A DNA stretch of 64,000 bases from a bacterium (GTDB lineage Bacteria; Sysuimicrobiota; Sysuimicrobiia; Sysuimicrobiales; Segetimicrobiaceae): positions 1-64,000 of the forward strand of contig DATGJN010000108.1 in the NCBI GenBank assembly GCA_035295165.1. The letters run 5' to 3'. Both the position numbers and the translations under genes were made by a program. Shown one piece after another: positions 28,986 through 38,465 of this stretch (within the stretch, counting starts at the first letter, position 1; each line of letters begins with the position of its first letter). The notes under the pieces were generated by a model. That model ran no database searches. It saw nothing but the letters and a program-made list of their open reading frames with translations, and was not told the DNA's origin.

Positions 28986-29726
28986 CTACGTCGGACGCTG
29001 CCGCAGCTCCGCGAGCAGGACCCGCGCCTCCTCGTCGAGCGCGGCGGCGTCGATCAGGTCTGGCCGACGGCGAAGCGTGCGTTCGAGCGCCTCGCGCTTC
29101 CGCCACCGCCGGATCTGTTCATGATGTCCGCTCAGCAGCACCTCGGGCACCGGCAGGCCATGGTACTCCACGGGCCGGGTGTACTGGGGGAAATCGAGGA
29201 GGCCCGTCGAGAACGAGTCTCCGGCGACCGAGGCCTCGTCCTTGACGGCGCCGGGCAGCAGCCGCCCCACCGCCTCGACAATCACCATCGCCGCGAGCTC
29301 GCCGCCCGTCAACACATAGTCGCCGATGCTGATCTCTTCGGCCCCCAGCAGCGCCGCGACGCGCTCGTCCACGCCTTCGTATCGACCGCACACCAGCACG
29401 AGATGCGGGATGGCAGCATACGCGCGCACCCGCGCCTGAGTTAGCACCTTACCCTGGGGGCTGGTCAGGAGCACGGTCGGCTGTCCGCCCGGGTGGACGG
29501 CGCGAATGGCGTCGACGGCCCGGACGATCGGCTCCACTTTCATGACCATGCCCACGCCCCCGCCGTACGGCGCGTCGTCCACGGTGCGATGCCGGTCATC
29601 GGTGAACGCCCGAAGGTCCCACACCACCAGATCGAGCAGGCCGCGCTCACGGGCCCGGCCGAGGATGCCCACACCGAGCGGCCCCGGAAAGATCTCGGGA
29701 AAGATGGTAACGACGTCGATCCGCAT
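28986..29726 (-). CDS. trmD: tRNA (guanine37-N1)-methyltransferase
   Basis: The 246-residue SPOUT-fold enzyme methylates G37 of tRNAs, including the tRNA-Pro present in this window. The start [13 protein letters not shown], the knot sequences [13 protein letters not shown] and [16 protein letters not shown], and [25 protein letters not shown] are all typical. The ATG at 29726 overlaps the stop of rimM (TGATG). A GTG three codons upstream is also possible. Confidence 0.96.
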   Translation of the reverse strand: MRIDVVTIFPEIFPGPLGVGILGRARERGLLDLVVWDLRAFTDDRHRTVDDAPYGGGVGMVMKVEPIVRAVDAIRAVHPGGQPTVLLTSPQGKVLTQARVRAYAAIPHLVLVCGRYEGVDERVAALLGAEEISIGDYVLTGGELAAMVIVEAVGRLLPGAVKDEASVAGDSFSTGLLDFPQYTRPVEYHGLPVPEVLLSGHHEQIRRWRKREALERTLRRRPDLIDAAALDEEARVLLAELRQRPT

Positions 29727-30343
29727 CACAGCCACTCGGGGAGGCGCGCGACGATCTCCCCTGCCGCCACGTCGATGGTCTCGATGACGCCCTCGACGGC
29801 CGGCACCAGCGTGTCGCGACCGCCGGCCGAGCGCACCACATATACGTCGTTGCTGCCCGTGCGCAACACGTCCGTGACTTCGCCGACCGGCTGTCCCTCC
29901 GGGGTCTTGACCCGGAGCCCCACGATCTGAAACACGTAGTACTGCCCCGCGGGGAGCGGCCGGACCTCGGAGGCGGCGATCCGGAGCGTCGCGCCACGCA
30001 GCGCCTCGGCCGCCTCCGGCGTGTCGACCCCGGCGAGCTTCATGACGACGAATCGCCCCGCGGCCTGCGCCGACTCGACCGACGCGGTCCGGGCACCGTG
30101 GTCGTCCACGACCACGACCTCCGCGAGCGCGACCAGATGGTCGGGGAAGTCCGTCACCGGTACGACCCGCACCGCTCCCCGCAGCCCATGCGGGCGAGTT
30201 ACTTCCCCAACGATCACGAGATCCCGGGGATCGGACACCTCGATCGGTCGACGCGGGAACGGGCGCGGCCCGCGGCCATCTCGGGGTGGCCGAGAGCCCC
30301 GCTCCACCTCGCGCGACGCCGACCGAGGGCGCGGCAAAGTCAC
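29726..30343 (-). CDS. rimM: Ribosome maturation factor RimM
   Basis: RimM assists 30S assembly by binding S19. The N-terminal beta barrel begins at [19 protein letters not shown], and the PRC-barrel domain has [14 protein letters not shown] and [20 protein letters not shown]. The family start fits a GTG at 30238. The frame runs on to a GTG at 30343, five bases after ylqD, adding 35 Arg/Pro-rich residues with no known counterpart. Neither start has a clear ribosome site, and I give the longer form. Confidence 0.92.
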   Translation of the reverse strand: MTLPRPRSASREVERGSRPPRDGRGPRPFPRRPIEVSDPRDLVIVGEVTRPHGLRGAVRVVPVTDFPDHLVALAEVVVVDDHGARTASVESAQAAGRFVVMKLAGVDTPEAAEALRGATLRIAASEVRPLPAGQYYVFQIVGLRVKTPEGQPVGEVTDVLRTGSNDVYVVRSAGGRDTLVPAVEGVIETIDVAAGEIVARLPEWL

Positions 30344-30347
30344 GCGG

Positions 30348-30806
30348 CTACCGCGTCGCGGGCGTGATGATCCCGCCGGACTGAGGTACCATGGACGGAG
30401 CCGCCTCTCGAATCTCCAAGACGATGCCGTCCTTGACGATGATCTCGGTGCGGGAGATCTTGTCGAACAGATTGTCCCCGACGGCGACCTCCACGGTCCC
30501 CTCGATGGTGCCCTGCGTGAACTCGGAGTTCAGCTCCAACTCCTGGGCCTCGCGCAGTCTCGCCTGCAACTCCATGCGGGTCGCGTCCTGGCGGGCCCGC
30601 TCCAACTCGAGTTGCTGCCGGATCGCCCTCGACTGCGGGTTCACCTGGCGTTCCAACTCGAACCGGCGGAACTGCACATCGATCTGCTGGACGATCGCGT
30701 CCACCCGCTTGATCGCATCCTCGAGGTCCGCGACGTACAGACGCTTGAAACTCTCGGTGACGATCGCCTTAATGACGACCGGCCGCTGCACCGTAATCGA
30801 CGCCAT
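30348..30806 (-). CDS. ylqD: YlqD-family coiled-coil protein
   Basis: The 152-residue protein begins SITVQRPVVIKAIVTESFK, followed by an amphipathic coiled coil (about residues 25-90, rich in Gln, Arg and Glu). A small beta domain EGTVEVAVGDNLFDKISRTEIIVKDGIV follows. YlqD occurs between the KH protein and RimM in Bacillota and relatives. Its biochemical role is unknown, though the position suggests ribosome work. GAGGAG precedes the ATG at 30806. Confidence 0.88.
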   Translation of the reverse strand: MASITVQRPVVIKAIVTESFKRLYVADLEDAIKRVDAIVQQIDVQFRRFELERQVNPQSRAIRQQLELERARQDATRMELQARLREAQELELNSEFTQGTIEGTVEVAVGDNLFDKISRTEIIVKDGIVLEIREAAPSMVPQSGGIITPATR

Positions 30807-30870
30807 CTCAACTCCTCCTCTGTCGTGCTCCCGCCAACTGGACCGAACCGGTCCCGCGCGCCTGCGAGAC

Positions 30871-31104
30871 CTATGGGCGGAGCACTTCAACGTTGACCCG
30901 CTTGCCGCTGCGCGTCGCCGCGGCGCGCGCGAGCGTCCGGATCGCCTTGATCACGCGGCCGCCACGGCCGATCACCTTACCGACATCCTCCGCCGCGACC
31001 TGCACCTCGATCACGGTCTCCTGCGGACCGTCCACAACGCGCACGGCGACCGCCTCCGGGCGCTCCACGAGGGATCGTGCCACGAGTTCGACGAGCGCCT
31101 TCAC
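30871..31104 (-). CDS. khpA: KH-domain RNA-binding protein (KhpA/YlqC)
   Basis: The 77-residue protein is a single KH domain with the GxxG loop seen in VIGRGGRVIKAIRTLARAAA. KhpA binds RNA, often with KhpB, and affects cell size and translation. The GTG start at 31104 overlaps the rpsP stop (GTGA). Confidence 0.92.
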   Translation of the reverse strand: MKALVELVARSLVERPEAVAVRVVDGPQETVIEVQVAAEDVGKVIGRGGRVIKAIRTLARAAATRSGKRVNVEVLRP

Positions 31105-31379
31105 CGCGCCGCCTTCGCCCGGGACTCCTCCCACTGCCGGAGCACCCCGGTCTTCTCGAGCACCACGCGCGCGGCGTCGGACGGCCGCGCCCCCTTCCGG
31201 AGCCACGCGATCACCTTCTCCGCGTTGACCGTCATCGTCGACGGTTCCGTTCTCGGGTTGTAGAACCCCACGGTTTCGATGTAGCGCCCGCTTCGGGGGC
31301 TCCGAGAATCGGCGACGACCAGCCGGTAGAACGGCTGCCCCTTGGCGCCCCGGCGCATCAGTCGGATCTTGACGCTCAT
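31101..31379 (-). CDS. rpsP: 30S ribosomal protein S16
   Basis: The 92-residue protein has the full family signature from MSVKIRLMRRGAKGQPFYRLVVADSR, through GRYIETVGFYNP, to WLRKGARPSDAARVVLEKTGV. The ATG at 31379 with AAGGAGGG upstream is chosen. It lies 54 bases after ffh. Confidence 0.97.
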   Translation of the reverse strand: MSVKIRLMRRGAKGQPFYRLVVADSRSPRSGRYIETVGFYNPRTEPSTMTVNAEKVIAWLRKGARPSDAARVVLEKTGVLRQWEESRAKAAR

Positions 31380-31433
31380 TCTCTTCCCTCCTTGCGATCT
31401 CGCCGGCATCGGGCCGGCTCCGGTCGTGCGTCT

Positions 31434-32762
31434 CTAGGACTGAAAGGGGAGCGGCAGCTTGCCCTTACGTCGCCCCATGCCCTCGATCTGCTTCAGCATC
31501 TTGCGGGCTTCGCCGAACTGACGCAACAGGCGGTTCACCTCCTGCACCGAGGTTCCGCTTCCTCGGGCGATGCGCCGCCGCCGGCTGCCATCGATCGTCT
31601 CAGGGTGGCGTCGCTCCCCCGGGGTCATCGAGCCGATCATCGCCTCGATCCGCTTGAGCTCACCCTCGTCCATCTGCGCCCCCCGGAGCTTCGCGCCCAT
31701 GCCCGGAATCATGGAGAGCACCTGGTCCAGCGGCCCCATCGCGCGGACCTGGCGGATCTGCTGGGTGAAGTCCTCAAGCGTGAACTCGGCGCGCCGGAGC
31801 TTTCGCTCGAGCTCCTTGGCCTGGTCGACGGTGACCTGCTCCTGTGCACGCTCGATCAGCGTGAGCACGTCGCCCATGCCCAGGATCCGCGAGGCCACCC
31901 GGTCGGGGTGAAACGCCTCGAGCGCATCCATTCGCTCGCCGGTCCCGATGAAGAAGATCGGCCGTTCCAGGGTCGCGACGACGGACAACGCGGCGCCGCC
32001 TCGGGCGTCGCCGTCCAGCTTGGTCAGGATCAGCCCGTCCAGCGGCACAGCGGCGTGGAACCCCTCCGCCATCCGCACGGCGTCCTGCCCGGCCATGGCG
32101 TCCAGGACGAGCAGCGTGTAGTGCGGCGACACCGTCTCCCGCACGCGCACCAACTCGGCCACAAGGTCGTCGTCGATGTGCAGCCGGCCGGCGCTGTCCA
32201 CGATCAGCGTGTCGGCGGCGAGCTCGCGACACCGGGTCAACGCCCGACGAGCGAGGGCAACCGCATCCTCGCCGCCGTCCGGGACCACAACCGTCGCCCC
32301 CGCCTGCTGGCCCACGATCTCCAGCTGGCGGACGGCGGCCGGGCGCGACAGATCCGCCGCCGCGAGCACCGGCGTGCGCCCGCGCTTCTTCAGATAGGCC
32401 GCGAGCTTTCCGGCGGTCGTCGTCTTCCCGGTGCCGTGCAGGCCCACCAGCAGGATCACGGTCGGGGGCTGCGGCGCGGGCGAGATCGAGTGATTCGCAG
32501 ACCCCAACAGGCGCGTCAGCTCCGCATACACGATCTGCACGACCTGCTGGCCTGGGCTCAGGCTCGTCCACACTTCCTGCCCGACCGCGGCCTCGCGCAC
32601 CCGCGAGATGAACGTGCGCGCCACCCCGACGTTCACGTCCGCCTCCAGCAACGCGAGCCGGATCTCCCGGAGCGCCGCCTCGACGTCGTCCGCCGAGAGG
32701 GTGCCCCGTCCCCGCAGCCGAGTCAGGATATCGCCGAGCTTGGTTTGCAGCTGCTCAAACAT
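31434..32762 (-). CDS. ffh: Signal recognition particle protein Ffh
   Basis: The 442-residue GTPase binds SRP RNA and signal sequences and docks with FtsY. The N domain covers about 1-90 and the G domain follows with P-loop GLHGTGKTTT (usually GLQGSGKTTT), DSAGRLH in G3, and LTKLDGDARGGAALS. The Met-rich M domain begins near 310 and has MIPGMGAK and the RRRRIARGSGTSVQEVNRLLRQF helix. The start overlaps the methyltransferase gene by eight bases. No ffs RNA gene was recognised in the window. Confidence 0.97.
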   Translation of the reverse strand: MFEQLQTKLGDILTRLRGRGTLSADDVEAALREIRLALLEADVNVGVARTFISRVREAAVGQEVWTSLSPGQQVVQIVYAELTRLLGSANHSISPAPQPPTVILLVGLHGTGKTTTAGKLAAYLKKRGRTPVLAAADLSRPAAVRQLEIVGQQAGATVVVPDGGEDAVALARRALTRCRELAADTLIVDSAGRLHIDDDLVAELVRVRETVSPHYTLLVLDAMAGQDAVRMAEGFHAAVPLDGLILTKLDGDARGGAALSVVATLERPIFFIGTGERMDALEAFHPDRVASRILGMGDVLTLIERAQEQVTVDQAKELERKLRRAEFTLEDFTQQIRQVRAMGPLDQVLSMIPGMGAKLRGAQMDEGELKRIEAMIGSMTPGERRHPETIDGSRRRRIARGSGTSVQEVNRLLRQFGEARKMLKQIEGMGRRKGKLPLPFQS

Positions 32763-33363
32763 GAGTTGCCTCGTAGACCCGGAAGCCGCCGCCCCGCTCG
32801 ATCTCGGCGACCCGCGTGAACATCTCCCCCATCAATCGCCCCAGCGTCTGCGCGCCCTGACTCGTCCGTGCCACCAGGTACAACCGCCCCGACGGCGCCA
32901 GGCAGTCGCGCGCTTCCCGGAGGAGCCGCAGCACAACCGCCCGCCCGGCGCGGATCGGCGGATTCATCGCGATGACGTCGAACGTCCGTCCTGCGACCGG
33001 CGCGTATCCGTCGCCGCAGAGCGCCTCCGCGTTCGGCACGTCGTTCAGCCGGATATTCTCGACCGCGAGCGCGACCGCACGCGGGTTCACGTCCACAAGG
33101 GTGACCCGGGCGTCGGGAGCACGATGCGCCAGCACGATCCCCACGACGCCGTACCCGCATCCGAGATCGAGGATGGCGCTCGCGCCGCGGACGTCCGCGG
33201 CCTCCAAGAGGAGGCGTGTGCCCCGGTCCACGCTGCTCCGCGAGAACACCCCGGCGGCGGTGCGGAACCCGAACTCGTGGTCTCCGTCGAGCCACCGGAT
33301 GAGCCGCGATCGCAGTTCGGTCGCCGGCAGCGGCGTGAAGTATTGCGGAGCCGAGCCGCTCAC
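32755..33363 (-). CDS. RsmC-like class I SAM-dependent methyltransferase
   Basis: This 202-residue methyltransferase binds SAM through AILDLGCGYGVVGIVLA (motif I) and VTLVDVNPRAV. The NPPIRAG motif is typical of enzymes that methylate guanine or adenine amino groups, as in RsmC-type 16S rRNA m2G methyltransferases. The N-terminal duplicated domain of RsmC is absent, leaving one domain plus a short lead-in with FSRSSVDRGTRLLLE. It starts with GTG overlapping the ylxM stop and ends inside ffh, so it is embedded in the SRP operon. RNA modification is likely; the exact target is not known. Confidence 0.85.
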   Translation of the reverse strand: MSGSAPQYFTPLPATELRSRLIRWLDGDHEFGFRTAAGVFSRSSVDRGTRLLLEAADVRGASAILDLGCGYGVVGIVLAHRAPDARVTLVDVNPRAVALAVENIRLNDVPNAEALCGDGYAPVAGRTFDVIAMNPPIRAGRAVVLRLLREARDCLAPSGRLYLVARTSQGAQTLGRLMGEMFTRVAEIERGGGFRVYEATHV

Positions 33364-33770
33364 AGGCTGTCCCGGAGCGCCCCGAGCACCCGGCGCAACG
33401 ACGCAACGTCTGCGCCGTTGTGCGCGCCGAGGCGCGCGAGCCCGTGCTCCAGCGCCGCGAGATGCGCGTCCGCCTCCGCGCGCGCCCGCGCCGCCCGCTC
33501 ACGGCCGGCCGCCACGCCGAGGTGGCCTTCGAGACGCTGCATCTCGGCGACGGCCCTTCGCAGCGCGTCGAACACGGCCTGCCTCGTGATCCGGCGGCGC
33601 TCGGCGATCTCCCCGAGCGAGAGGTCGTCGTGGTAGTACATGCGCACGAGTACGCGCTGCCGTTCCGTCAGCAGATCGGCGTACGCATCGAACAATCCGA
33701 TGACGACGGTGCGCTCTGCGAGGGTGCGCGTACGTCCGTTGGGTGAAGAAGGTGATCTCTGTAAAGTCAT
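33360..33770 (-). CDS. ylxM: YlxM/UPF0122 HTH protein
   Basis: The 136-residue protein carries the sigma-70 region-4-like HTH typical of YlxM, seen in RVLVRMYYHDDLSLGEIAERRRITRQAVFDALRRA. An Ala/Arg-rich helical tail follows. YlxM acts with the SRP components in Bacillota and Streptococcus. The ATG at 33770 lies 14 bases after a TATACT -10 box with no ribosome site, so the transcript leader would be about seven bases. Confidence 0.9.
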   Translation of the reverse strand: MTLQRSPSSPNGRTRTLAERTVVIGLFDAYADLLTERQRVLVRMYYHDDLSLGEIAERRRITRQAVFDALRRAVAEMQRLEGHLGVAAGRERAARARAEADAHLAALEHGLARLGAHNGADVASLRRVLGALRDSL

Positions 33771-33784
33771 AATACTTGACAGCG

Positions 33785-33793
33785 AGTATATCA
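33785..33793 (-). promoter_or_regulatory. Extended -10 promoter of the ylxM-ffh operon
   Basis: TGATATACT on the minus strand (TATACT at 33785-33790 preceded by TGA) fits an extended -10. A -35 is not convincing. It lies in the 106-base gap between ftsY and ylxM and would start transcription seven to nine bases before the ylxM ATG. Confidence 0.65.
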
Positions 33794-33876
33794 TACCGCA
33801 GGGGCGGATGGAAGATCCGGGAGAATCCGCGCACACCCCGTGCCGCGCCCAGGCACGCGCGGGGACGAGCCGGCGG

Positions 33877-34827
33877 TCAGGCGTCGTCGCGCGGCGTGCC
33901 GGACGAGGCTTCCGCGCCGGACGCGAGCAAGCCCTCGATGAACGCACTGGGATCGAACGGCTGCAGGTCCTCGATCCCCTCGCCGAGCCCGACCAGCTTC
34001 ACGGGCAGGCCGAGCTCCTGTGTGATCGCCACGACGATCCCGCCCCGGGCGGTCCCGTCCAGCTTCGTGAGCACGACCCCGGTGACGGGCAGCGCCGCCT
34101 TGAACTGGCGCGCCTGTGCGATGCCGTTCTGCCCGGTCGTCGCGTCGAGCACGAGGAGCGCTTCAATTGGCGCACCGGGAAGCTCCCGCCGCACCACGCG
34201 ATCCATCTTCTTCAGCTCCTCAACCAGGTTGGTCTTGGTGTGCAAGCGCCCCGCAGTGTCCACGATGAGCACGTCCACGTGCCGGGCGCGCGTGGCCTGG
34301 GCCGCATCGTACACGACCGCTGCGGGGTCGGCGCCCTCGCGGTGGCGGATCAGATCCACGCTCGCGCGCGCCGCCCACACCTCGAGTTGATCGGCCGCCG
34401 CGGCGCGAAACGTGTCCGCGGCCGCGAGGAGCACCTTGCGACCGTCCCCGCGCAGGCGGTGCGCCAGCTTGCCGATCGTGGTCGTCTTCCCGGCGCCGTT
34501 CACGCCGAGCACCAAGACGACGGCCGGCGGTGGTTCGAGCAGGAGCGGAACACCGGCGCCGAGGGAAGCGGCGAGGATCTCCCGGAGCGCCTGTCGCGCG
34601 GCGTCCGGCGTCCGCGCCCCGGCCCGCGCCTGCTCCTTGAGCCGCGCGATCACGGCGTCGGTTGTGCTGACCCCGAGATCCGCCTGAAGCAGCGTCTCCT
34701 CGAGTTCCTCGTAGAACGCGGGATCGAGCTCGCGGCCGAGCAGGTCGTCGAGACGCGTGGAGAGCGCCTGGCGCGTGCGGGCGAGTCCTTCTCGAAACCG
34801 GCCGAACCACCCGCCGGCGCTAGCCAA
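33877..34827 (-). CDS. ftsY: SRP receptor FtsY
   Basis: The 316-residue GTPase docks SRP at the membrane. It has only a short basic/aromatic N-terminal helix (GGWFGRFREGLARTRQAL) in place of the acidic A domain of E. coli FtsY, as in Gram-positives. G-domain motifs are LGVNGAGKTTTIGKLA, ADTFRAAAADQL, VDTAGRLHTKTNLVEELKK, and LTKLDGTARGG. The TTG start overlaps the last eight bases of smc, in the same arrangement as uppS-cdsA. Confidence 0.96.
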   Translation of the reverse strand: MASAGGWFGRFREGLARTRQALSTRLDDLLGRELDPAFYEELEETLLQADLGVSTTDAVIARLKEQARAGARTPDAARQALREILAASLGAGVPLLLEPPPAVVLVLGVNGAGKTTTIGKLAHRLRGDGRKVLLAAADTFRAAAADQLEVWAARASVDLIRHREGADPAAVVYDAAQATRARHVDVLIVDTAGRLHTKTNLVEELKKMDRVVRRELPGAPIEALLVLDATTGQNGIAQARQFKAALPVTGVVLTKLDGTARGGIVVAITQELGLPVKLVGLGEGIEDLQPFDPSAFIEGLLASGAEASSGTPRDDA

Positions 34828-37800
34828 CCGGCTGTCCCGCCTCGATCTGCTCGCGGTCTTGGAGCCGCATCGATACCATGTGGGAAATCCCCGGCTCCTC
34901 CATCGTCACGCCGAACATCACGTCGCAGACCTCCATCGTCGCCTTGTTGTGCGTGATGATGATGATCTGCGACCGCTCGGAGATCTCGCAGAGCACCTGC
35001 GCGATCTTGCGGGTGTTGGTCTCGTCGAGGGCGGCCTCCACTTCGTCGAACACGCAGAACGGGCTCGGACGGACGCGCAGCATCGCGAAGATCAGCGCCA
35101 GCGCGACCATCACCCGCTCGCCGCCGGAGAGCGCGCTCAGGCTGCGGAGCGCCTTGCCGGGCGGCTGCACCGCGATATCCACACCGGGCTCGTCGCTCCC
35201 CTCGACCTCCACCAACTCGAGACCGGCCCGGCCGCCCCCGAACAACCGCACGAACAGCGCCGAAAACTCCGCGTTCACCGCCCGAAACGTCTCGTCGAAC
35301 CGCTCCCGGATCACTGTCTCCAGATCGGCGATCGTCGCTCGGAGCGCCAGCAGCGCGCCTTGGACGTCCCCGAGCTGCGCGCGCAGCGCTTCCGCGCGCG
35401 CGGCCGCCTGGCGGTGTTCCTCGATCGCGATCAGGTTGACGGGGCCAAGGGCGGCGATCAACCCGCGGAGCGCCTCGATCCGGCCGAGCGTCTCGTCGCG
35501 GCCCAGCGCCTCCGCCACGCCCTCGGCGGCGCGCTCGAACGGCTGTCCAAATTCCTCCTCGATGCGGCGCCGCGCGCTGCCCATCTCCGCATCCACCTGG
35601 GCTTGGCGCAGCTCCACGCGGTGCGCGTCCTCCGCGAGCGCGTCGACCCGGACCGCCGCTTCCCGATGTTCGCCGTCGAGCGCGGTGCGCCGCGTCGCAA
35701 CGACGGTCCGCTCGGCATCGAGCTGCTGCATCGCCTGCTCGAGGTCGGACGCCTCGTGCGCGAGCACCTCGCACCGGGCCCGCGCGACCGCCTCGTCGGC
35801 GTCGAGGCGCGCCGCGTCCGCGTCGAGCTGCGCGGCTTCCTCGTCTAACGCGGCGCGGCGTGTCGCGGCCTGCGCCGCCGCGCGCGTCACCTCGTCCGCC
35901 CGCAGCCGGAGCGACGCGCCCCGGCCGGCGATTTCGGTGAGCGCCACCTTGATCTCGAGGATTTGGTCGCGTGCCTCGCGCGCCGCCGCGGCCTGGTCGC
36001 GAAGGAGGGTACCCAACGACGCCGCTTCGGCCTCGAGCCCGGCGAGGCGCGCGTCGAGCGCCTCCGCCTGCGTGCGTAACCCCTCGCAGAGCGTCTCCTG
36101 GGCCACCGCCTCGCGGTGGGCGGCCTCCTGTTCCGCCGCCCGGCCGGCGGCTTCTTCGCCGATCCGCGCGGCCTCCGCGTCAAGCAGCGTGAGGCGCCGC
36201 TCGGCCTCGGCCCGTCGCTCCGCCGCGCCGACGATCGCGCCGTCGGCGTCGGCAATTGCGGCGTCGATCTCACGCAGCCGGGTGGCCGCGTACTCGACCT
36301 TCCCTCCCTGCTCCCGCGTGGCACGCTCCACGCGCGCGAGCGCCGCCCTCGCCTCCTCGATCTCCTCCACGCGGCCGACCACGGTCCCGCGCGCTGCGGC
36401 GCCGCGTCCGGTCGTGAGCATGCCCTCACGCGACAGCAGGTCGCCCGCCACCGTCACGATCGCGCCAGGATAGCCGGTCACGCGCGCCCGCAGCGCCGCG
36501 TCCAGATCCTCCACCACGAGCACGTCCGCGAGCAGCGCGCTCACCACCTCGGGGTGAGGCCCGGAGACCCGTACGATGTCGAGCGCGCGCCCGCGGACGC
36601 CGGGGTCGGCGGCCACGGCGGGAACGAGCGGTTCCGGTGTCCGGCGCTGCGCCAGCGGGACCGGCACGAACGTAACGGCGCCGAGGTCCGGCGCGCCCCA
36701 CGCCTCCCGAAGGGCGCGCACGTCGTCCACGGACTTCACGATCAGCGCCGACAACGCGGGGCCGAGCGCGACCTCGATCGCCACGCGGGCCTCGCGCGGG
36801 ACCCCGAGGGCCTCGACGACGGCGCCCTGAATCGCCGCGAACGCGTCCGGGTCTCGCTGGCGGGCGAGGAGCAGCTCGCGCGCGCCCGCGTCGTATCCGC
36901 GATACTGGGCGTGGGCGTCCTCGAGATGCCGGAGGTGTGAGCGGGCCGTCTCCTGCTCGACCTCGACCCGATGCAGCCCCGCGCGCAACTCTTCGCGCGC
37001 CGCGGACTCCCGGACGTGCGCTTCGCGAAGGACCCCCAGGCGCTCCCGGATCGCCGCGAGGTCGGCGGCCGCGCGATCGAGCGACGCCGAAAGCTCCAGG
37101 CGGCGCTCGTCCAATGCGGCCCGTTGCGCGTCCAGGTACGCCCTGCGCTCGATCAGCGACGCGATCCGGTCGCGATGGCCCGCCGCGCGGGCCTCGGCGG
37201 CCGCAAGCGCGTTGCGCGCCCGGCTGCGCGCCTCGGCCACGGCCCGCGCTTCGTCGCGCCCCGCGTCGAGACGATGCTCGGCCTCGGCGGCTTCGCGCTC
37301 CACGGCCGCGAGGTGCGCCTCGGCGGCCGTCACCGTGGCCTGCGCCCGGTCCCGCTCAAGGGCGAGCGAGTGCTCCGCCTCATCGAGCGTGGCGCGCTCC
37401 CGCTCGAGCGCCGTCCCTTCGTCGTCGTACCGCTCGGCTTCACGGACGATCCGGTCCCGCTGCACCTGGAGCCCGCGGCGTCGTTCCGCGAACAGCCGCA
37501 GACCGGCCTCCTCCGCGGTGCGCCGCTCTGTCAGGCGGACGAGCGCGCGCTGCGCCTCGTCCCACTCACGCCCGGCTTCTGCGGCGCGGTGGTCGAGCGT
37601 CTCCCGCTCCGACTCGAGCGCGCGCAACACCCCGTCGACCTCGCGCCGGCGCGCGGCGACCTGCTCAAGTTGCTCGCGCACCCGGCGGTGGGCGCGGGCG
37701 AGACGGCGCACCTCCTCGACCTGCAGCGCGAGCTCCTTCTCACGGAGCTCCTGAGTGTACGCCTGGTACTGCTGGGCCGCGTCGGCCTGAGCGGCGAGCT

Positions 37801-38449
37801 GCGCGACGTGGCCTTCCTGTTCGCCGAGGATGTCGGTAACGCGGAGGAGCAACTGATCCGCCGCGGCCATGCGGCGTTCGGCGTCCCGGCGGCGCCGCTT
37901 GTACTTGGCTACCCCCGCCGCTTCCTCGAGGATCATCCGCCGCTCTTCCGGGGTCGCGTCGAGCGTGTGGTCGACCTCGCCCTGGGTGATCAGCGCGTAC
38001 GAATGCCCGCCGAGGCCGGTCCCGAGAAACATCGTTTGGATGTCGCGCAGCCGGCACGGCAGCGAGTTGATCAGATACTGGCTGTCCGCCCCGCGCAGCG
38101 CACGGCGGGTCACGGTGACCTCGGCGAAGGCCAGCGGCGTAGGCGGCGCATCGTCGTCGCTCGCCGCCGGCAGGGTGAGGGTTCCGTCCGCGTTATCCAG
38201 TGTCAGCGTCACCTCGGCCATCCCGAGCTGACGCCGGTGCTCGCTCCCGGCAAAGATCACGTCTTCGTTGCGGACCCCGCGCAGCGATCGCAGGCTCCCT
38301 TCGCCCAGTGCCCACCGGATCGCATCGAAGATGTTGCTCTTCCCGCTGCCGTTCGGTCCGACGATCGCCGTGATTCTCGGCGAAAACTCCAGCGGCGTTC
38401 GCTCCGCAAAGGTTTTGAATCCCGCCAATTCCAGTCGCCTGAGACGCAC
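34820..38449 (-). CDS. smc: Chromosome partition protein SMC
   Basis: This 1209-residue ATPase condenses and segregates chromosomes with ScpA and ScpB. The head has Walker A GPNGSGKSNIFDAIRWALGE (residues 31-50). Long coiled coils flank a hinge at about 505-660, seen in FAAIQGAVVEALGVPREAR and GAIVTVAGDLLSREG. The C-terminal head has the signature LSALSGGERVMVALALIFAM and Walker B FCVFDEVEAALDE. The GTG at 38449 has GGGAGG six bases upstream. It lies 16 bases after the glycosyltransferase gene, not behind rnc/acpP as in Bacillus. Confidence 0.97.
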   Translation of the reverse strand: MRLRRLELAGFKTFAERTPLEFSPRITAIVGPNGSGKSNIFDAIRWALGEGSLRSLRGVRNEDVIFAGSEHRRQLGMAEVTLTLDNADGTLTLPAASDDDAPPTPLAFAEVTVTRRALRGADSQYLINSLPCRLRDIQTMFLGTGLGGHSYALITQGEVDHTLDATPEERRMILEEAAGVAKYKRRRRDAERRMAAADQLLLRVTDILGEQEGHVAQLAAQADAAQQYQAYTQELREKELALQVEEVRRLARAHRRVREQLEQVAARRREVDGVLRALESERETLDHRAAEAGREWDEAQRALVRLTERRTAEEAGLRLFAERRRGLQVQRDRIVREAERYDDEGTALERERATLDEAEHSLALERDRAQATVTAAEAHLAAVEREAAEAEHRLDAGRDEARAVAEARSRARNALAAAEARAAGHRDRIASLIERRAYLDAQRAALDERRLELSASLDRAAADLAAIRERLGVLREAHVRESAAREELRAGLHRVEVEQETARSHLRHLEDAHAQYRGYDAGARELLLARQRDPDAFAAIQGAVVEALGVPREARVAIEVALGPALSALIVKSVDDVRALREAWGAPDLGAVTFVPVPLAQRRTPEPLVPAVAADPGVRGRALDIVRVSGPHPEVVSALLADVLVVEDLDAALRARVTGYPGAIVTVAGDLLSREGMLTTGRGAAARGTVVGRVEEIEEARAALARVERATREQGGKVEYAATRLREIDAAIADADGAIVGAAERRAEAERRLTLLDAEAARIGEEAAGRAAEQEAAHREAVAQETLCEGLRTQAEALDARLAGLEAEAASLGTLLRDQAAAAREARDQILEIKVALTEIAGRGASLRLRADEVTRAAAQAATRRAALDEEAAQLDADAARLDADEAVARARCEVLAHEASDLEQAMQQLDAERTVVATRRTALDGEHREAAVRVDALAEDAHRVELRQAQVDAEMGSARRRIEEEFGQPFERAAEGVAEALGRDETLGRIEALRGLIAALGPVNLIAIEEHRQAAARAEALRAQLGDVQGALLALRATIADLETVIRERFDETFRAVNAEFSALFVRLFGGGRAGLELVEVEGSDEPGVDIAVQPPGKALRSLSALSGGERVMVALALIFAMLRVRPSPFCVFDEVEAALDETNTRKIAQVLCEISERSQIIIITHNKATMEVCDVMFGVTMEEPGISHMVSMRLQDREQIEAGQPVG

Positions 38450-38465
38450 GTGATGCCTCCCGAAG

